From: Apis mellifera
Lineage: Eukaryota > Arthropoda > Insecta > Hymenoptera > Apidae
Reading direction: 5' to 3'
Assembly: GCF_003254395.2 (NCBI RefSeq)
Contig: NC_037639.1
Location: forward strand, 2,832,501 to 2,896,500
Length of the DNA stretch: 64,000 nt
The translations under genes were made by a program, and so were the position numbers. Below, piece after piece: positions 13,901 through 30,000 of this stretch; within the stretch, counting starts at the first letter, position 1, and every line of letters starts with the position of its first letter. The notes under the pieces are model-generated. The model was given only the letters and a program-made list of their open reading frames with translations, was not told the DNA's origin and ran no database searches.

Positions 13901-15452
13901 GTAAGTATCATAGTTGTCAATTTAATAAAAAATTTATAACGTGTGCACTAGACGTCGGTTCATATTCAAGTCGGTAATTCCGCATGTTTTTCATATGAAA
14001 TTGACAATAAAATTGCTTTATAGTTTAGCAAAATGTAAATGTTTGTATTATTATTTCATTATAATTTTTGTTTAAGATAGTTCAAATTTTGAAATAAGGT
14101 TATGATAAAATTCTTAAACAATTTTGCTATCATATATCTTGCACGTTTCAAAGTTAAATTACATATATATTTTATAATATATTATAATATTCACATCGCT
14201 AATGCATGTGTTTTTATTTTTATTTGTAATTTTAATTCTTTAATGGATATATAAAATTCAGATCGATTTCTTTCTTCATTTTCTAGGTTATGATTCTCTG
14301 AAATTTAAATATTGTTCATATTCAAGTTGTTTTAATTTCTCATTTTATATATTTATAAATGCTAAAACAGTAATAATATCGCAAACTGTAAAATAAATAA
14401 TCATCATATGTTCAAATTTATTCACATATCATATTACAATAAGTATTGCACTTTATTTATCAATTTATATCACATGTGTTACAAAATCTCAACAAATTAT
14501 TAGAAAGATTTCCTTATATCTTTATATTTAAAATATTCTTTATATTTAAATTAAATTTATAATTTGTTATAATTATAAAATATGTAAATTTATATATTAT
14601 TTTATTACTTAAACTTAAATAAAAGTTAATGTAATTATTATTTACAAACAAATAATAAAATATTATTAAATATACATTTTTATTATAATATATTTTACTA
14701 ATCATTTTTTTCTTTTATCTTTATTTTTTATAATTTTTATAATTAAGATGTTTATTATTAAGAATATATAATTATATATTCTATAGATTATTAAAATATA
14801 TTAAATAAAAATAACTTTTAATACCAAGATAAAATTATAATTTTAAAGAAATCTTATCTTTTTTTGTTATTAATATAATATTTCAATTATTTATATTATT
14901 AAATATAAAATATTATATTTTTAAAAATAATAAATATTTTTATTGAGAGAAATTAAAAAAAAAATAATATAAATAAAATATTAATATTATAAGTTAAAAT
15001 ATTAAAAAAATTCAATTATTCTATAGTTATTCAATATCAAATTTATTATATTTATTAAATATATAATGAATTTGCATTTTAATAATATATGTTCTAATAA
15101 TATATTTTTTTTATATTATATGAATTGATTATAAATATCTTGAATATTTGAAAATTTTTAATAATTTATTATATTTTCAATTAGCTATTGCTATTTATGT
15201 TATTTATATGTGAATACGTATTACATATTTAATAATGGAACGTATCTCACAATATGAAATAAAAATAAAAAAATATATAACATTAAATTTTTTGAAAATA
15301 ATATTAATACAGTTAAATGTGTAATTTATTATTTTAATGAATTTTTTAATATATTATTTTAATAATTTTTAAATTATAAAAATTCTCTTGTTTAAAATTT
15401 TGCATGTTAGGTATAAATTAAAGAAATGCTTTTGTTTAAAATTCACAAAAAA

Positions 15453-15477
15453 ATTATTATTATTATTATTATTATTA
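15453..15477. repeat. (ATT)n microsatellite
   Basis: Eight ATT triplets in the first intron of the protease gene. Confidence 0.85.
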
Positions 15478-16145
15478 ATTCTGTAGTTTTTATAAAATTA
15501 TTTATTAATAAATTTTTGTCTAAATTATAAATCTTTGAAGCACATATTGTACAATAATTTTTAAATATTTTCATTTTGCATAAAAACAGAAATTCATATT
15601 TAGATTTAATTTCTAATTATAACATGATACGGGGTGGTTTTATGCAATTTTTAAAAAAATTATTTGTAGGAGACTACTTAAGAAGTTTAACTTTTTACTT
15701 TATGTCCATTTATAAATAAAATGAAATATTTTTATGCTTTTTGTATTTATTAATGTTATATTTTGTAATTTAATAAGATATATCTTGTTTTAAAATATAT
15801 TCACTTGAAATATTTTTCATAATATACATGAAATATAATTAAAAAATTAAAATTGTATATAGTAAATATAAAATATAATTTAATACAAAAAAATTTTTAC
15901 TATTTAATTTAGGAAAAAATCATGTTTTGTGATTTTTTTATCTTTAATTAATATATCATTAATCTTTAATTATAAATCATTTAATATATATAATCTTTTA
16001 TTATTGAAATATTTAATATTTTCATATATTTTTGTTTTTTTGTTTTAGATTTAAGAAAAATATTTAATTAAAATTAAATATGATATATTTTAATATAGTT
16101 ATGAAAAAATATTAAGCAATGTTAATTTGAACTATTTTAATAAAA

Positions 16146-16179
16146 AGAGAGAAAGAGAGAAAAAGAGAGAGAGAGAGAA
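16146..16179. repeat. (GA)n-rich microsatellite
   Basis: Purine tract of GAGA units with A interruptions, about 150 nt upstream of the second 5' UTR exon of the protease gene. Confidence 0.85.
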
Positions 16180-16449
16180 GTTCAATATATTTTAACTTAA
16201 AAAAATTTTTGCATATACTTTTGTCTTCTCTTTTTCTAAATAATAATAATTTATATAAGTATATATTAGAAAAAACATAAGTAACTTTAAATTACTTTTA
16301 ATAGGTTTTATTGTGCAGATACTAATTCATCGTTCTACAGATATGATATTGATGGACTGGTGTAATTCAGTGTAGTACTGACATTGATCGATTTTATCTA
16401 AATAAATTGACGAAAGATCATATTTGCAAGCATTTAAGTCTTGAATACT

Positions 16450-19400
16450 ATGGCACAATATTATAATTTTGTGACCAATGCCAGTGGTACATTAACACTT
16501 GAAGAAGTACAGAGAATTTGCTCTGTAGAGGGGCAAAGTGTACAATTAGTTGTTGAAGACATAAATAATGGTGGTAATGGTTCTCAACAATTTTTGACTT
16601 ATACTACTGCACCACAAAACACTGGGCAAGCAATATTTTCACAGCAAATTAATTTAGGGAGTCAAATTTCTACAACACAATTGGATCAAGGGTAATTTGT
16701 GCGCATGTATTTTAATTATTCAAATATTGAAGTAGCAATGTGGTATCTTTTTGCTTTTTTATCTTATATTGATATATATTGATATACATAAAAAATATAA
16801 AAAATATTAGTTATTCGAGGAAAATAAAGGGATATTGGTATATGATGCTGATCATGAAAACTAAATACCAATTATTTGGCATGTTATTAGAGTATAAAAA
16901 ATATTTTTTTACTGTTTTTGCATTGTAGAAATATATTTTATAGTGTGTTATATGTGATTATATAGTATTTAAATATTTTAATTTTATAGACAGATCTATA
17001 TAATTTCATGTATATAATGTGTTTTATATATACAGAATACAATTAAAATTTTGTTTAAGATGTTTAAGAATATAATTATAATAAATGATTATATTTGCTT
17101 TAATATGTATTATAGAAATATAACAGATTAATAAAAACTTCTTAAGGTAGTCTTCTAATTATATATATATAGAAATAAAATATATAAAGAATTTAAAACC
17201 TGTTTTTATTAATAATATTTTTAAGGATAATAATGCGTTATTTATTTTCTATAGTGAAAATTTTCTATAGAAATTTGAAATATATTATTTTAATATATTG
17301 TACATGTGTGCCTCAAAGAAGTCTTTTATAATTAATAAATTTTTAATTATTAAATTTTTATTTAATAATAAAACATTATATTTGGGTGATTTAAATCATA
17401 GTAAATTTATGTGAAATATTTGAAATCCATACATATTATGTAAGTTTCATTATTCATTTTATAAAATAAGTCATAAATATAAATGTAATTATTCATTCAT
17501 TGAATGAAAATCAAATATATAAATAACTTACTATAATTATAAAATTATTCATTTATTATTGTATAATATAAATAAATATATTATTATAATATAATAGAAT
17601 AAATAGTTTATAAAAAATGAACTACTTTTAAATGTGAAATATAATATACACTAATAAATCAAATATCTTTGATAAATCAAATATATATATATCATTATGA
17701 CTTAAATAGAAAATTTATTAATAATATATATTTTTAATTATAACATAATATTATAATGTTTTGAGAATATATATATTTATATATATTTATATATAGTATA
17801 TTAAATTTTCTATATTATTTTTTTTTTTTTAATTATAATTATTTTAACAATTTTATATCTATCTTTTATTTTTATTTTTTTTTTTGTAATTAATTATTTA
17901 TAAAATAATATTTTTAAATTAAAATTTTAAAAAATTTATACATATAAAAATTTATACAATTTATACAATTTATATAAATTATAACAAATGTAAATTGTAC
18001 TTTATTTACAATTTATATAAAAGCACTTAGATTAAAATTTTATGGTGCAACTTTTATTAATATTTTATTTGTAATTTAAATAATAATTTAAAGATATAAA
18101 ATGAATATCTCTTTCAGTTATATTCTATGCAATGGAATTAGAGATGTACCAATGCACCCTTTTTTTTCCTCGTGCTTTTCACTTATAAACATAAATTAAA
18201 TTGAACATATATAATTGATATATATAATTTTATAAATGAAAACAAATTTTCATAGAAAATTTTTGTATTAGGTATTGATAAAATATATTTTCAATTTATT
18301 TAAATGACTAAAAATTGTATATAATGGGAATATTTAATTGATTTATAAATGTATATTAATGAATCAAAAAAAGTAGTTTGCATTGTTTTTTTGTTTTGTT
18401 TTGTTAAAATATTTGTTATTTCAAATTTTTTCATTAAATGATATATTATTATTTTCAGACAAAATGTATTTATAATCAAAACAAATACAAATGAATTAAC
18501 TTCACCTCAAAGTGTATTAAAAACTACAACAGTGAATGATAATACTATAGGAGGAAATATTGTAAACATTGTGGATAATAAAGGTAAATTTAGTGCAATT
18601 ATATAACATTTTTTTAAAATAAATACAATAAAGAATAAAATTATTATATTAAATTATATTAAATTAATTATATTAAATTATATTAAATTATATTAAATTA
18701 TATATTAATTATATTAATTATATATTAATATATTAAAATTATATATTAATTATATTAAATTATATTAAAAAAAATATAATTATAATTACTATTAAAAATA
18801 TATTATAAAATAAAAAAAATTATACAATAAGTAAAAAGCAATTTATGAAAACATCATTTTTTTATTTAGGTTCTAAAACATTTATAGGTTGTAATAACGA
18901 TGGACAACAGATACAATGGATAAAAATGCAAGAAAATAGTATTAGTGTAAATGCAGTTTCAAAACAGGGTGCATTGATATCAGAAAAAACTCAAACTGCC
19001 AATTTAAATGAAAATCAAAATAATACTTCTTCACAAGTAAGTATAAAAAGCCAAAATAATTTTATCTTGCAAATTATTAAGTGCAATATTAGTTATATAT
19101 AATTTTAGAGTCTATTACATGGATCTTGTGAATTATCATCACAGAATAGTGAGCTTGTAAAAAGGAAACCACTTAGATCATACCAAAACAGAAATCGACC
19201 AGTATCAAACAGTGTACAAACAGGAATCTCAACCATTGATAGGGTGAATGTAACAAATAATATTGGAACTCAAATATCAAACGCTAATGCGTCTAATATC
19301 AGAGTATCTGCACCTTCATTTTGTAATAAAACAATTAGTCCTACTGGACAGAATGTGACACAAATTTCTACACAGATACATTCTCCTTTGAGTACAGTTC

Positions 19401-22400
19401 ATACTAGACCTCAAGCTTCTACTTTGCCAAAAAATTCCTTAAAAATGCAACAGCCTAAAATGGAACAAACAAGATTAAAACAAATGCAAAATCAAAGACA
19501 AATACAAAATGATAAAAGATTGCAAGGAAATAATATGCAACGATTATCAAATATTCCTTCACATTCAATGCAAACTTCATTAAATAATCCTACACGACAG
19601 CAAACAACTACAAATTCAATACAACAAAAACAAATGTCATCTTCATTACAGTTACAATTTCAAAAACAAACAACAACACAAAAATCTCAATTTGAACAAT
19701 CATCACTTTCATCTCCATCTGAAAATATTCATAATGCTATGAATGTTGAACCGTTGGAATCTTCAACAATTTGTGAAAAAGGTCCAACAAATCAACAAAG
19801 CTTTTCTTCACAAACTGATTCAGAAAATAATTTATCTGAAAGTGTTGCCTTTCTTGAAAAAATTATTCATAATCCAACAAATACTAAAGTTCAACATCAA
19901 ATACAAGGAAATACTGCAAAAATGTTAGTTAAACTTTCTAATGGCGAACAGAGATTAATTACATTTGATATACCTCATGAAGATTGTACAGTTCAAGATT
20001 TATTGGAACAGGTATTTCGATAATTATAATAATAAATTTTATAAAAATCTTTAATCAAAAGTTAATATATTAATAAAAAAATTATTTGTACTTTTAGGCA
20101 AAAATCGTACTTCGTGGAAAAACAAGTGTTTCATTAATTTTTGATCCTACTTTGGGTATAAATTATATTGTAGAAGCTGGACCTGGTGCAGTTGTATCAC
20201 TTGATATGGATGAAAATGATGGTTCTCAAGATAATACAAATAATAGTTTAGACAATTCTCATAGGTGAGCTTTTCAATACATTAATTAGATATTTAAAAT
20301 CTATAAAAAATTTTAATATCATATAAATGATATTAATTTATATATTATATTTATATAATATATTTCAGTTCACCTGATGAGAATAGTAATCCTGTACAAC
20401 AAAATGAGGTGAGTTTTAATTTTTTATCATATTGATTTATACAATAACATTTATAACATGATTTTAATGAAAATTTATTTAATTTATTATCATTTTTATT
20501 ATCATTTTTTTTAATTTTATATATATATATTTAATAATGTTTTAAAATTTATAACTTTATTTAGGATGTTAACATATTTGTAAAATATCTTTTGAAAAAT
20601 GATTTTAGAAACCAAAACAAATATAAAAGTTGTTATATAAAAATTTTAATCAAGATTTATTTATTACGTTATAAACAATTTATGTTTGAATTAGACAAAG
20701 TAAAAGAAAAATATATCTGTATTATATTTTTACATTAATATCTTTACATTGTCATCTCATTTCATCTAATGTGAATTTTGATTATAATTTAAATAAATAA
20801 GTCTAAATCGATCTTTCTATATCAACTTTTGTTTTTGTTTCTAGAATCAATATTCATAAAATATTCTTCAATATTAACATATATATTATTATAATATAAC
20901 ATATATATTAAATAATATATTAATATATTACTTTTCTATATTCTATAAAATATAAGAGTATTTTAAATATGTTATTATAAAAAAAATATCAATATGTGAA
21001 GTTATTAATAATATATATTGATAATAAAACTAACAAATTATTTATGTAATAAAGTGGAAAATCAAGAATTTAAAAAAATTATTTTTTAAGAATATATTTA
21101 TATATTTTTCAAGAATAAATTTATATATTCAATATATAATCTTTATAAAATATTTATGCGAAATTTTAAAATTTATAAAATTTATAAAAATTATGAAATT
21201 CATTTATATGACATAAAGTTTTTAAAAAATATATCAGAATTATTACAAACAAATATATCATATAAAATATATTAGTGAAATTTTGATTAAAATATATAAT
21301 TATTTATATAATAAATATTATAATGAATATTAAAAATATTTATTTAATATTTAATTTGAATTTATTACTATATAATATTGAAAAAAGTAAAATATTATAT
21401 TCACTATTATATAATACACAAAATGCACTTCTATCTAAGATTCTATATTTGAAAATATAAAATAGCTTTTTTTATCATTTGGTAATATTTTACTAACATA
21501 ACATAATAATATTTTAATTTAAATAAAAAATTTATTTATTTTTATATAAATAATGAAAATTTTAATTTAAAATTTATTTAATTTTATTTTTAAAAAATCT
21601 CAAATATAAATATATTTTTTTGGTTTATTGACTATAATTTTATAATATATTGCTATTAAAAATTTATTGTTAAAAATTTATATAATCATACTTTTAATTT
21701 TGATTTCTAATTTTTTTTAAAGATGTATGATTAATGTTAGAATTAATAAATGTTTCTTGAAAAAATTTTTAAATTTGCAATAATAATTAAATTGAATAAA
21801 ATAATAAATAAAAATGAAAAAATAATACTAATAATAATAATAAAATTTTATTATGTAATATTATTATTATATATTTTAAATAAATAAATTTTTTAAATAA
21901 AATTTGTGTTAAAATAAAAATATTTAATTTAAAAAAAAGTGATATGAAAATTTTGAAAAGATAATTTTCGAATTTAAATTATATAATTGTTTCAAAAGTA
22001 CTTATGTAAAAATATATGTATAAAAAATGAAATATATATAATAATGAAATAAATATTTTAATTTCATTAAATAATGAAAAAAATTGAATTTATTACTTAA
22101 TAATAATAAAATTAAGTTATTAAATATAAATTATATTATTAAATATAAATAATATTATCAAATATTAAATTAATACTATAATTAGTAAAAAATTGATATA
22201 TTTATTGATACACATATTTTTTAAAATATATTCTTCTAAAATGTATTCTTTAATAAAAACTTTAATATTTTAAAACTTAACTTAATTTTATTAGAAGTAA
22301 ATTTTATTTAAAGTTGCATTTAAAATCAGGAAAAATAAAATATTATAATAAATTTTATATGTAATTTATAATTATATGTAAAACTTTAATCTAATGTATT

Positions 22401-25400
22401 AATTTATTTACAATGTTACTATATTAATAAATATATACAATAGTTCAACAAAATATTCAAATATTTTACTGGAAAATTCATTAATTATTTATTATTATTA
22501 TTTAACCCGAAAATTTTAATTTTAATGAAAATTTATGTACATAATGACTTATACATGAGTTTTATATTTTTTTCAATGAAAAATATTAAATAAAATATTA
22601 AAATATTTAAAAGAATCTATTTTCAAAATATCAATAAATGTTTTGAATCTTATCTCAAAATATTTTTTAGAATATAATGTTATAAAGTATTAAAATTTGA
22701 ACATTTTATATATTTAAGGTTTTTTTTTGATTTTAAACAATAAAAAAAGTATCTAAAAAAAGGAAGAAAAAACATTGAAATTTTAAGGATTTATTTCATC
22801 TTCTCAAGATGATAATTGAAAATAAAATAGAAAAAGATAATTAAAAAAAAAAAAAAAGAAAAAATAAAATGCATATAATTTCAATATTTGTATTTTATAA
22901 TAATTATAATAATATTTTCAAATATTATGATAATATTTGCATCTAATATATATATTTTTATTATTTTATATAGCAAGCTTTTGAATATTTTCGTGAGCCA
23001 TTTATATAATATTATGTATGATAAAATGTTAATATGATTTTTTTGTAATATTGAATTAGATATATAATTTTTCCATTTCTATTAAAAAAATTTTTTTGCA
23101 TGAAATATAAATTTATAATTAAATATAAATTTTCATTGCTTTATTAATAAAAATTCTTATAAATTTTCGTTAGATTATATTAAAATTTTAATTTTTATAT
23201 AATTCTTTAAAATTTTAAAATAACTTTTAAAATTTTTATAGAATTATTCTTAATACAAAAATATTATTTAATTAGAAATATTTCTTGTAGATATTAAAAT
23301 TTTGTGATCAAAATTAAAGGAACGAAATAAAATATTAAAATGACTATATAGTGCACACATTAAATGATTTATATATTTTTTTCAATTTTAGTAATATTAT
23401 AATTACCTTTTTTATAGTATAGGAATGATTTTATAAATGATTTCTATTTATGTATAATAAAAAAAATATAATATAAAAAATATAAATAAAATGTATTTTT
23501 TATATTCATATTATTTTTAATATATTCTTATTATTTTTAATTATCTTACAGGAACCTATATATATAGAAGGAATGTTGGCTGTTTGTTCTCATTGTGGCA
23601 TTAGTTCTATTGATTTTAATCGATGCCTAAGATGTAAAAGGAAATTACCAAAAGATGTAAAATCCATACCAATGACAATGGGTATGCAAGAAAAGAAAGA
23701 AACAATGATATCTGTTGATGTAAGAATTATGAAATTATATAAGACTATTTTACTAATATTATTATAAAATAAATGAAAATTTAAAAAAAAATTTTTTAAA
23801 CTATTTAACATTATTATATCATTTTTGTATAAACTTAAAGAAAGTTTTAATATATACTAATATATATATATTTTTAATATATATTATTAAAATATGATCA
23901 TTATATAAATTTTTAAATTGAATGATTAAATTATTTAATTTTTTTCAGACTTTTTATAAAAAAAATAATGAACGTAATTCATCAGCAAAATTAGAAAAGT
24001 TGGAGCGAGATGGATCTGTGTATAAACGTGGTAGAGGAAGAGGAAGAGGTGTTTCAAGATCAAGGCCTATTCATAAAGAGCCAGGTAAAAAAAAAAAAAA
24101 GGAAAAAAAAAAGAAATATTTTATTATTTTATTTTAAAGTATAAATCCATTTTGTGTAAATTTAAATAATAGATATATAGAATAGGAGACATATCAAAGG
24201 ATATTTTTAAATATAATGTAACAAAATTCTAATCAGTTTTCTAAAGAAAAATATGATAATGGAAAAATTATTTTTCTTAAAGTCATCAGTATTTTTTTAA
24301 ATGGTATTTTGTTTAATATTTAAACTAATGAAAAAAAAAACGCAAAATTAATGATATGTATTTATCCTCTGTTTGTCTGACACATTAGAAGATTTTTAAT
24401 GTGAAAAATATATAAAAATAAATGTTTAAGCAGTGATGCTCTGGATTTATATTCTAACTTTTTTTCTTCACTTGTTATTTGAGATGTTATTCAGATAATA
24501 TTTCTAATATAATTATGTAATTGATATAAAAAATTATATAAAGAATTCAACAATATCATAAATAGTAATTATAATTGTGTGATATTTTAAGTGTGGAATA
24601 ATAACATTTATTTATTTTCAATTATTAAAAATATAAATTTAATATTTAAATTATAATAATTTTTTTGTTAATAATACAATTCATAGATAACATATATTAT
24701 ATATAAAAATTATAATATATATATTAAATAAAATTATAATTATATATATTTATTTTTTATTATAATTAGTCTTTATCAAATTATTTAAAAAATTTTTTAA
24801 CAACAAAATCTAAAAATAAACAATTAATAAATTTGTATTCCTAATTTCTAATTTGTTCAATTTTCAAAATTTTGGTATATTATTCTTTTGAATTATAAAT
24901 TGGATCTAATTTAGATTTTTTTAATTGTATTTTTTAATTTTTTAATTGTATATACTTTATAAATTATTGATTTTATTTTTAATTTATATTCTAAAGATAT
25001 GTAGTAAAATATTTCTATTATCATATTTTTCCTTTGAACTGAATAATTTTCATGGCTGTAATTTAAAAATTATACAATAGAAATTTTTAAATAAATTGTC
25101 TTATGAAATATAAAATACTTCTTATTTAGAATGTTTGACAATATCATCTGATGAAGAAGAAGAAGGCAAAAAAAGATCGGATTCTAGTAACAATATATTT
25201 TCAAATGATATGAGTAATAATTATAGTGATGAAATGGATACTATTCTTGAGAAAGAACCAATAATTACGAATAATTCTGTTTCTGATACAAATCCTGATT
25301 ATACTATGGAGAGTGAAGATATTAAAGGTAATTTCTGAATTTCTGAATCATATATTTAAATATTTAAATATATGATTTCTTCATAATGTGTGTGTGTGTA

Positions 25401-25457
<57 letters not shown>

Positions 25458-26989
25458 ATATATTTCTATTTATTAAACATTGAATGATAAATTAATAATT
25501 GATTATATATTAAAAAAAAAATAAATAAAGATAAATTATTTTTCAGATAATACTATGCAATCTCCACATACTTCTTTATTGTGCAGAACGGTAAGGATAG
25601 GTTCTTATAAATATATTCCTCGGGATAGAGTCTTAATCTCGCAAAATGGAGTAAGATTTGGTGTACCTTTATTGGAAGATGGTATTTATTTTACAAATTA
25701 CTATATAATATTTATAATAATATAAAATAGCATATTATTTTTATTATAATTATTTTGATAAATATTTATTCTATACAATTATTTACATATATTGCAGAAA
25801 AAACCTTTGTAACATTAGATGTTAAGGTTCGAGATATAGTAAAAGTACTAATTCATTTTGGTAAATCAATGCCAGTCCTTTTCTTTTATACATCTATTAA
25901 TACTGGAGCTATGATTCGTGAATTATTAGGAATGCAGGATCCAAAAGGACCATATTATGATCCTGCTGGAAAAGGTATCAATTTTTTTAAGCATATTTAA
26001 TTTATATTATAAATGAAATAAAAATATGAATATTTTATAGATCATACACATAAACGAATAACTTTACTGCCAGAAAAATTATCAGAAGAATCAAAAGTTG
26101 TATTAAAAACATTGTTTACGCGAAGAAACTTATTAGAAGAATTAAATGCAAAAGAAGCAAATGATATTCTTATACGAGCATCACCGAAAGATGTATGTAT
26201 TATTTATGTAGTCTTAAATATATAAGGTTATTTAAAAAATTTTAAATAAAAATTATAGTAGAATATTTATTAATTTGGATAATTAGTTTTAAAATTTGGA
26301 TATTTTTTTATTTTTTTATGAAAAAATAAGTTTTATTTACATAAAATTATGCTATCAGAAATTTTGATCATTAAAAATATATTTACTATTTGCCATAAAT
26401 AAAATTTTCTTTTTTTTTTATGTTATATTATGTTAATTATATTTTATAATATATTTTTATTGAATTTGTTTTTATATTTTCTATGTTCAAATTTTTTAAT
26501 TATATCATATTTTTTTAAATTAGTTACTTTTTTTAATATTTTTTTTTGTTGATAAAATAAAATATATTATACATACATATTAATTTCATATTTTTAATCA
26601 TTTTAAATAGATTTCATTTTATAGAAAAAATAAATATACATATGTACATATGTTTCATTATTTTAATAAAAAAAATATATTATTACATAATATTAAAACA
26701 TTATATCGATATAAAAGTGGATGTTCAAATTACAGAATATTTAAAAAATATAACGTTATTTATAACATAATATAATGTTATTTAATTTTAATACTGAAGG
26801 TTTTATTGTATTTATGAAAAATTTAAAATATAACAATTATAATAAATTTTTTCTAGAGTTTACAAATGCAAAGTTTGTCAAGAAGAGAACTTCAAATGGG
26901 AACAGCAACTAATTTGAATATTAATGGTGGTATACAAACGTAAGTAATAAAATTAATTATGAAATAAAAATTATTAATTATACTTGTAT

Positions 26990-27024
<35 letters not shown>

Positions 27025-30000
27025 ATTAGTATATATAGGATAAAAATACTATTTATGCTTACAGTATATTTAATATATAGTATTATATTATATAGTATAT
27101 ATAATATATAATATATAGTTCATTTGCAATGGATCTACTATCTTTTGCATAATTTTCAGAATATTTTGTTTAAGAATTGTTAAATAGATACCTCTTTAAT
27201 ATTTTACAAAATTTCTTAGTATTTTCTATATAAATATTTTATTAAAAATATTTTATTTCTATTTTCATATAAATCATAAAGTATAATATTATATTTGTTA
27301 TTTATAGAATAACTGTATATCCACCACCACCTGCCAAAGGTGGTATAGCTATTAATACTGAGGATTATTTATGTCTTGGAGAGGATCAATTTTTAAATGA
27401 TGTAATTATAGACTTCTATCTAAAATATTTGACATTGGAAGTTCTATCAGAATCTGATCAACAGAGAACTCATGTATTTAGTTCGTATTTTTATAAGCGA
27501 TTGACAAGTCCACACACTCAAGCAGTTGAAAGCAATGTGCCTCTTACACCTGCTGCTAAGAGACATGCAAGAGTTCAGAAGTGGACGAAAAATGTCAATA
27601 TATTTGAAAAAGATTTTATTATAATTCCTATAAATGAACAGTAAGTTTATCTACTGCACATTTTTTTTTTCTGTTTTTCTTTAAATTAAAATATTATATA
27701 ACAATTCTATGTATAAAAATGTTACAGTGCTCATTGGTTTTTGGCTATTATTTGTTTTCCTGGATTAGTGGGTAAAGTTTTTGCACAAAGTAAACGATCT
27801 GATGAAAATGATATTCGTAAAACTGTACAAAAAAGTAAAAAATTAAAAGAAGTAAAACTTCAAACTGTTACTATTGGAAGTACAACTCTTAAACCAGTGA
27901 CGACTACTGTAACTATAGATCAAGGTGATGATGGTTCAGAAAGAGATGAAGCTGAAGGCGATGACGAAGAAATGGAAATGGATAGCGAAGATGATGTAAG
28001 CAAATATATTTTTTTACAGATATTGAATATATGAGTATATTTATGGAATACTTTTCAAATATCAATTTTAAAGAAAAAAATATAAAATATATAAAGATCG
28101 ATAAAAAAAATATTGTTGAAATTAATAACGTAATAAATAAGTTTAGATGAAAGAAAACAGAAATATGTTAAAATGATTCCATTTTTTTATCTTATGTAAA
28201 TTTAAATGACTTATAATTTAATAAAAAAAATTCAACCGATATTTTTGTATTAGATTATATTATGATCATATAATTTTTTGGTTATCATTAATTTTTGGTC
28301 TTTAAAATCGATCTTTAAAATTTTACGAATATATTAGAAATATATAAATTAAATTGTGATAAAGTTAGTAATACGAATACATTATGAATGATTTTTAATA
28401 TAGGATGAATTAGAAACAACAGAAAATAAAAATTTATCTCCGAAAACGGAACAAAATGTATCACAGGAAAAAGATACTGTAAAAATGTAAGTATTTTTAA
28501 AAAGAGTTTTAAAAAGAATTATGTTCAAAATAAATGATTTTATTTATGATATGATTTATTTATTTATTTATTTATTTTTTTATAGACCCTGCATATTAAT
28601 ATTTGATTCTCTTGCGGGAGCAAGTAGAGCACGTGTAGTAGCTACATTAAGAGATTATTTAAGTTGTGAGTATGTAGCAAAAATGGGATGTGAAAAAGTA
28701 TTTTCAAAAGATACTATTAAAGGAGCATCGTTAAAAGTTCCTCAGCAATCAAATTTCACTGATTGCGGATTATATGTATTACAATATGTAGAGAGCTTCT
28801 TTAAGGTAAATTTATTTTTTGAATTCATATTTATATATAATTATCTCTCGAACTATCTATTATTCAAATAAAATATTTCAAATAAACTTTTTATTAGATT
28901 AATGAATATTTTAAAATATAATTGTGTATAATAGGATAATAATTCAAATATCTTATTTACTTAACAAATTAAATTTTATTTTAATATTATTGGTAAAATT
29001 ACTAAACAAAATAAACAAATTATTGAATATATAATCTATAATAAATTTTTATTTTAGAATCCCATTAAAGATTATACTTTGCCAATAAAAACATTGAAAA
29101 ATTGGTTTGAGGAAATAGTAGTAACAAGAAAAAGGGAAGAATTATCAAAATTATTAATTAAATTGATGAATGCAAAAAAAGGAGACAAAAATATAACAAT
29201 ACCTGCTGTAAACTTTCCTACTCAAGATGGTAAACTAAAAATTAAGGCTGAAAATCATGTTGATACGAAATCTGTAAAAACTGATGTTGAAGATAAAAAA
29301 AAGCCTACTTTAGATGGAGAAAATCGTACTAGTAATAATATACCAAATCAAACGGAAAATGCTGAACCAAGTACTGAAGTAGTTAATAGAACTACATACC
29401 AGATCATTCCGTGCTCTCCATGTACAAGTTCTAGTTCGTCTGAGAGTAATTCGACAGAAATGCTGACTGAGACTAAAGCTCCTCATTCGAGGTAATTTTA
29501 TAATTTTAAAGAAAGCTAAATATTTTAATTATTCTGCAATAAAATCGATATTATATTTAATAATTTATTCTAAACTAAAATTATTTATAAATTATAAATT
29601 AATTCCAAATTTGATTCTCAAATATTTATTAATAAATTTATAGAAAAACATTATTTAAGATTAAATACATAACATTAAATATTCAATTTTTTAATATATT
29701 TTGTAGATATTGTATATTGATAGATATTAACAAATATATTTTATTGAATTGAATTGATTTTTTCATAAAATTTCATTTTTGAATTATTTTTTAAACTTAC
29801 GAAAATAATAAACAATTCTCATTAATATCATTATTTTATTAATGTCATATTAATATTTTATCTTTAAAATTCTTAATATAGTATAGTATAATTAAAACGA
29901 AGATGTTTGTTTTTGATATTATTTAACATTATAATTTATATAAGTTTTTTTTTCTTAAAATAATTTTTTGATTTTTTAATGTTTTCCAAATTTTTCGATT

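Noticed and set aside
19743..19928. 61-codon plus-strand frame within the protease
   Set aside because: It is an alternative frame of exon 19109-20011; the frame matching the paralogue is the other one.
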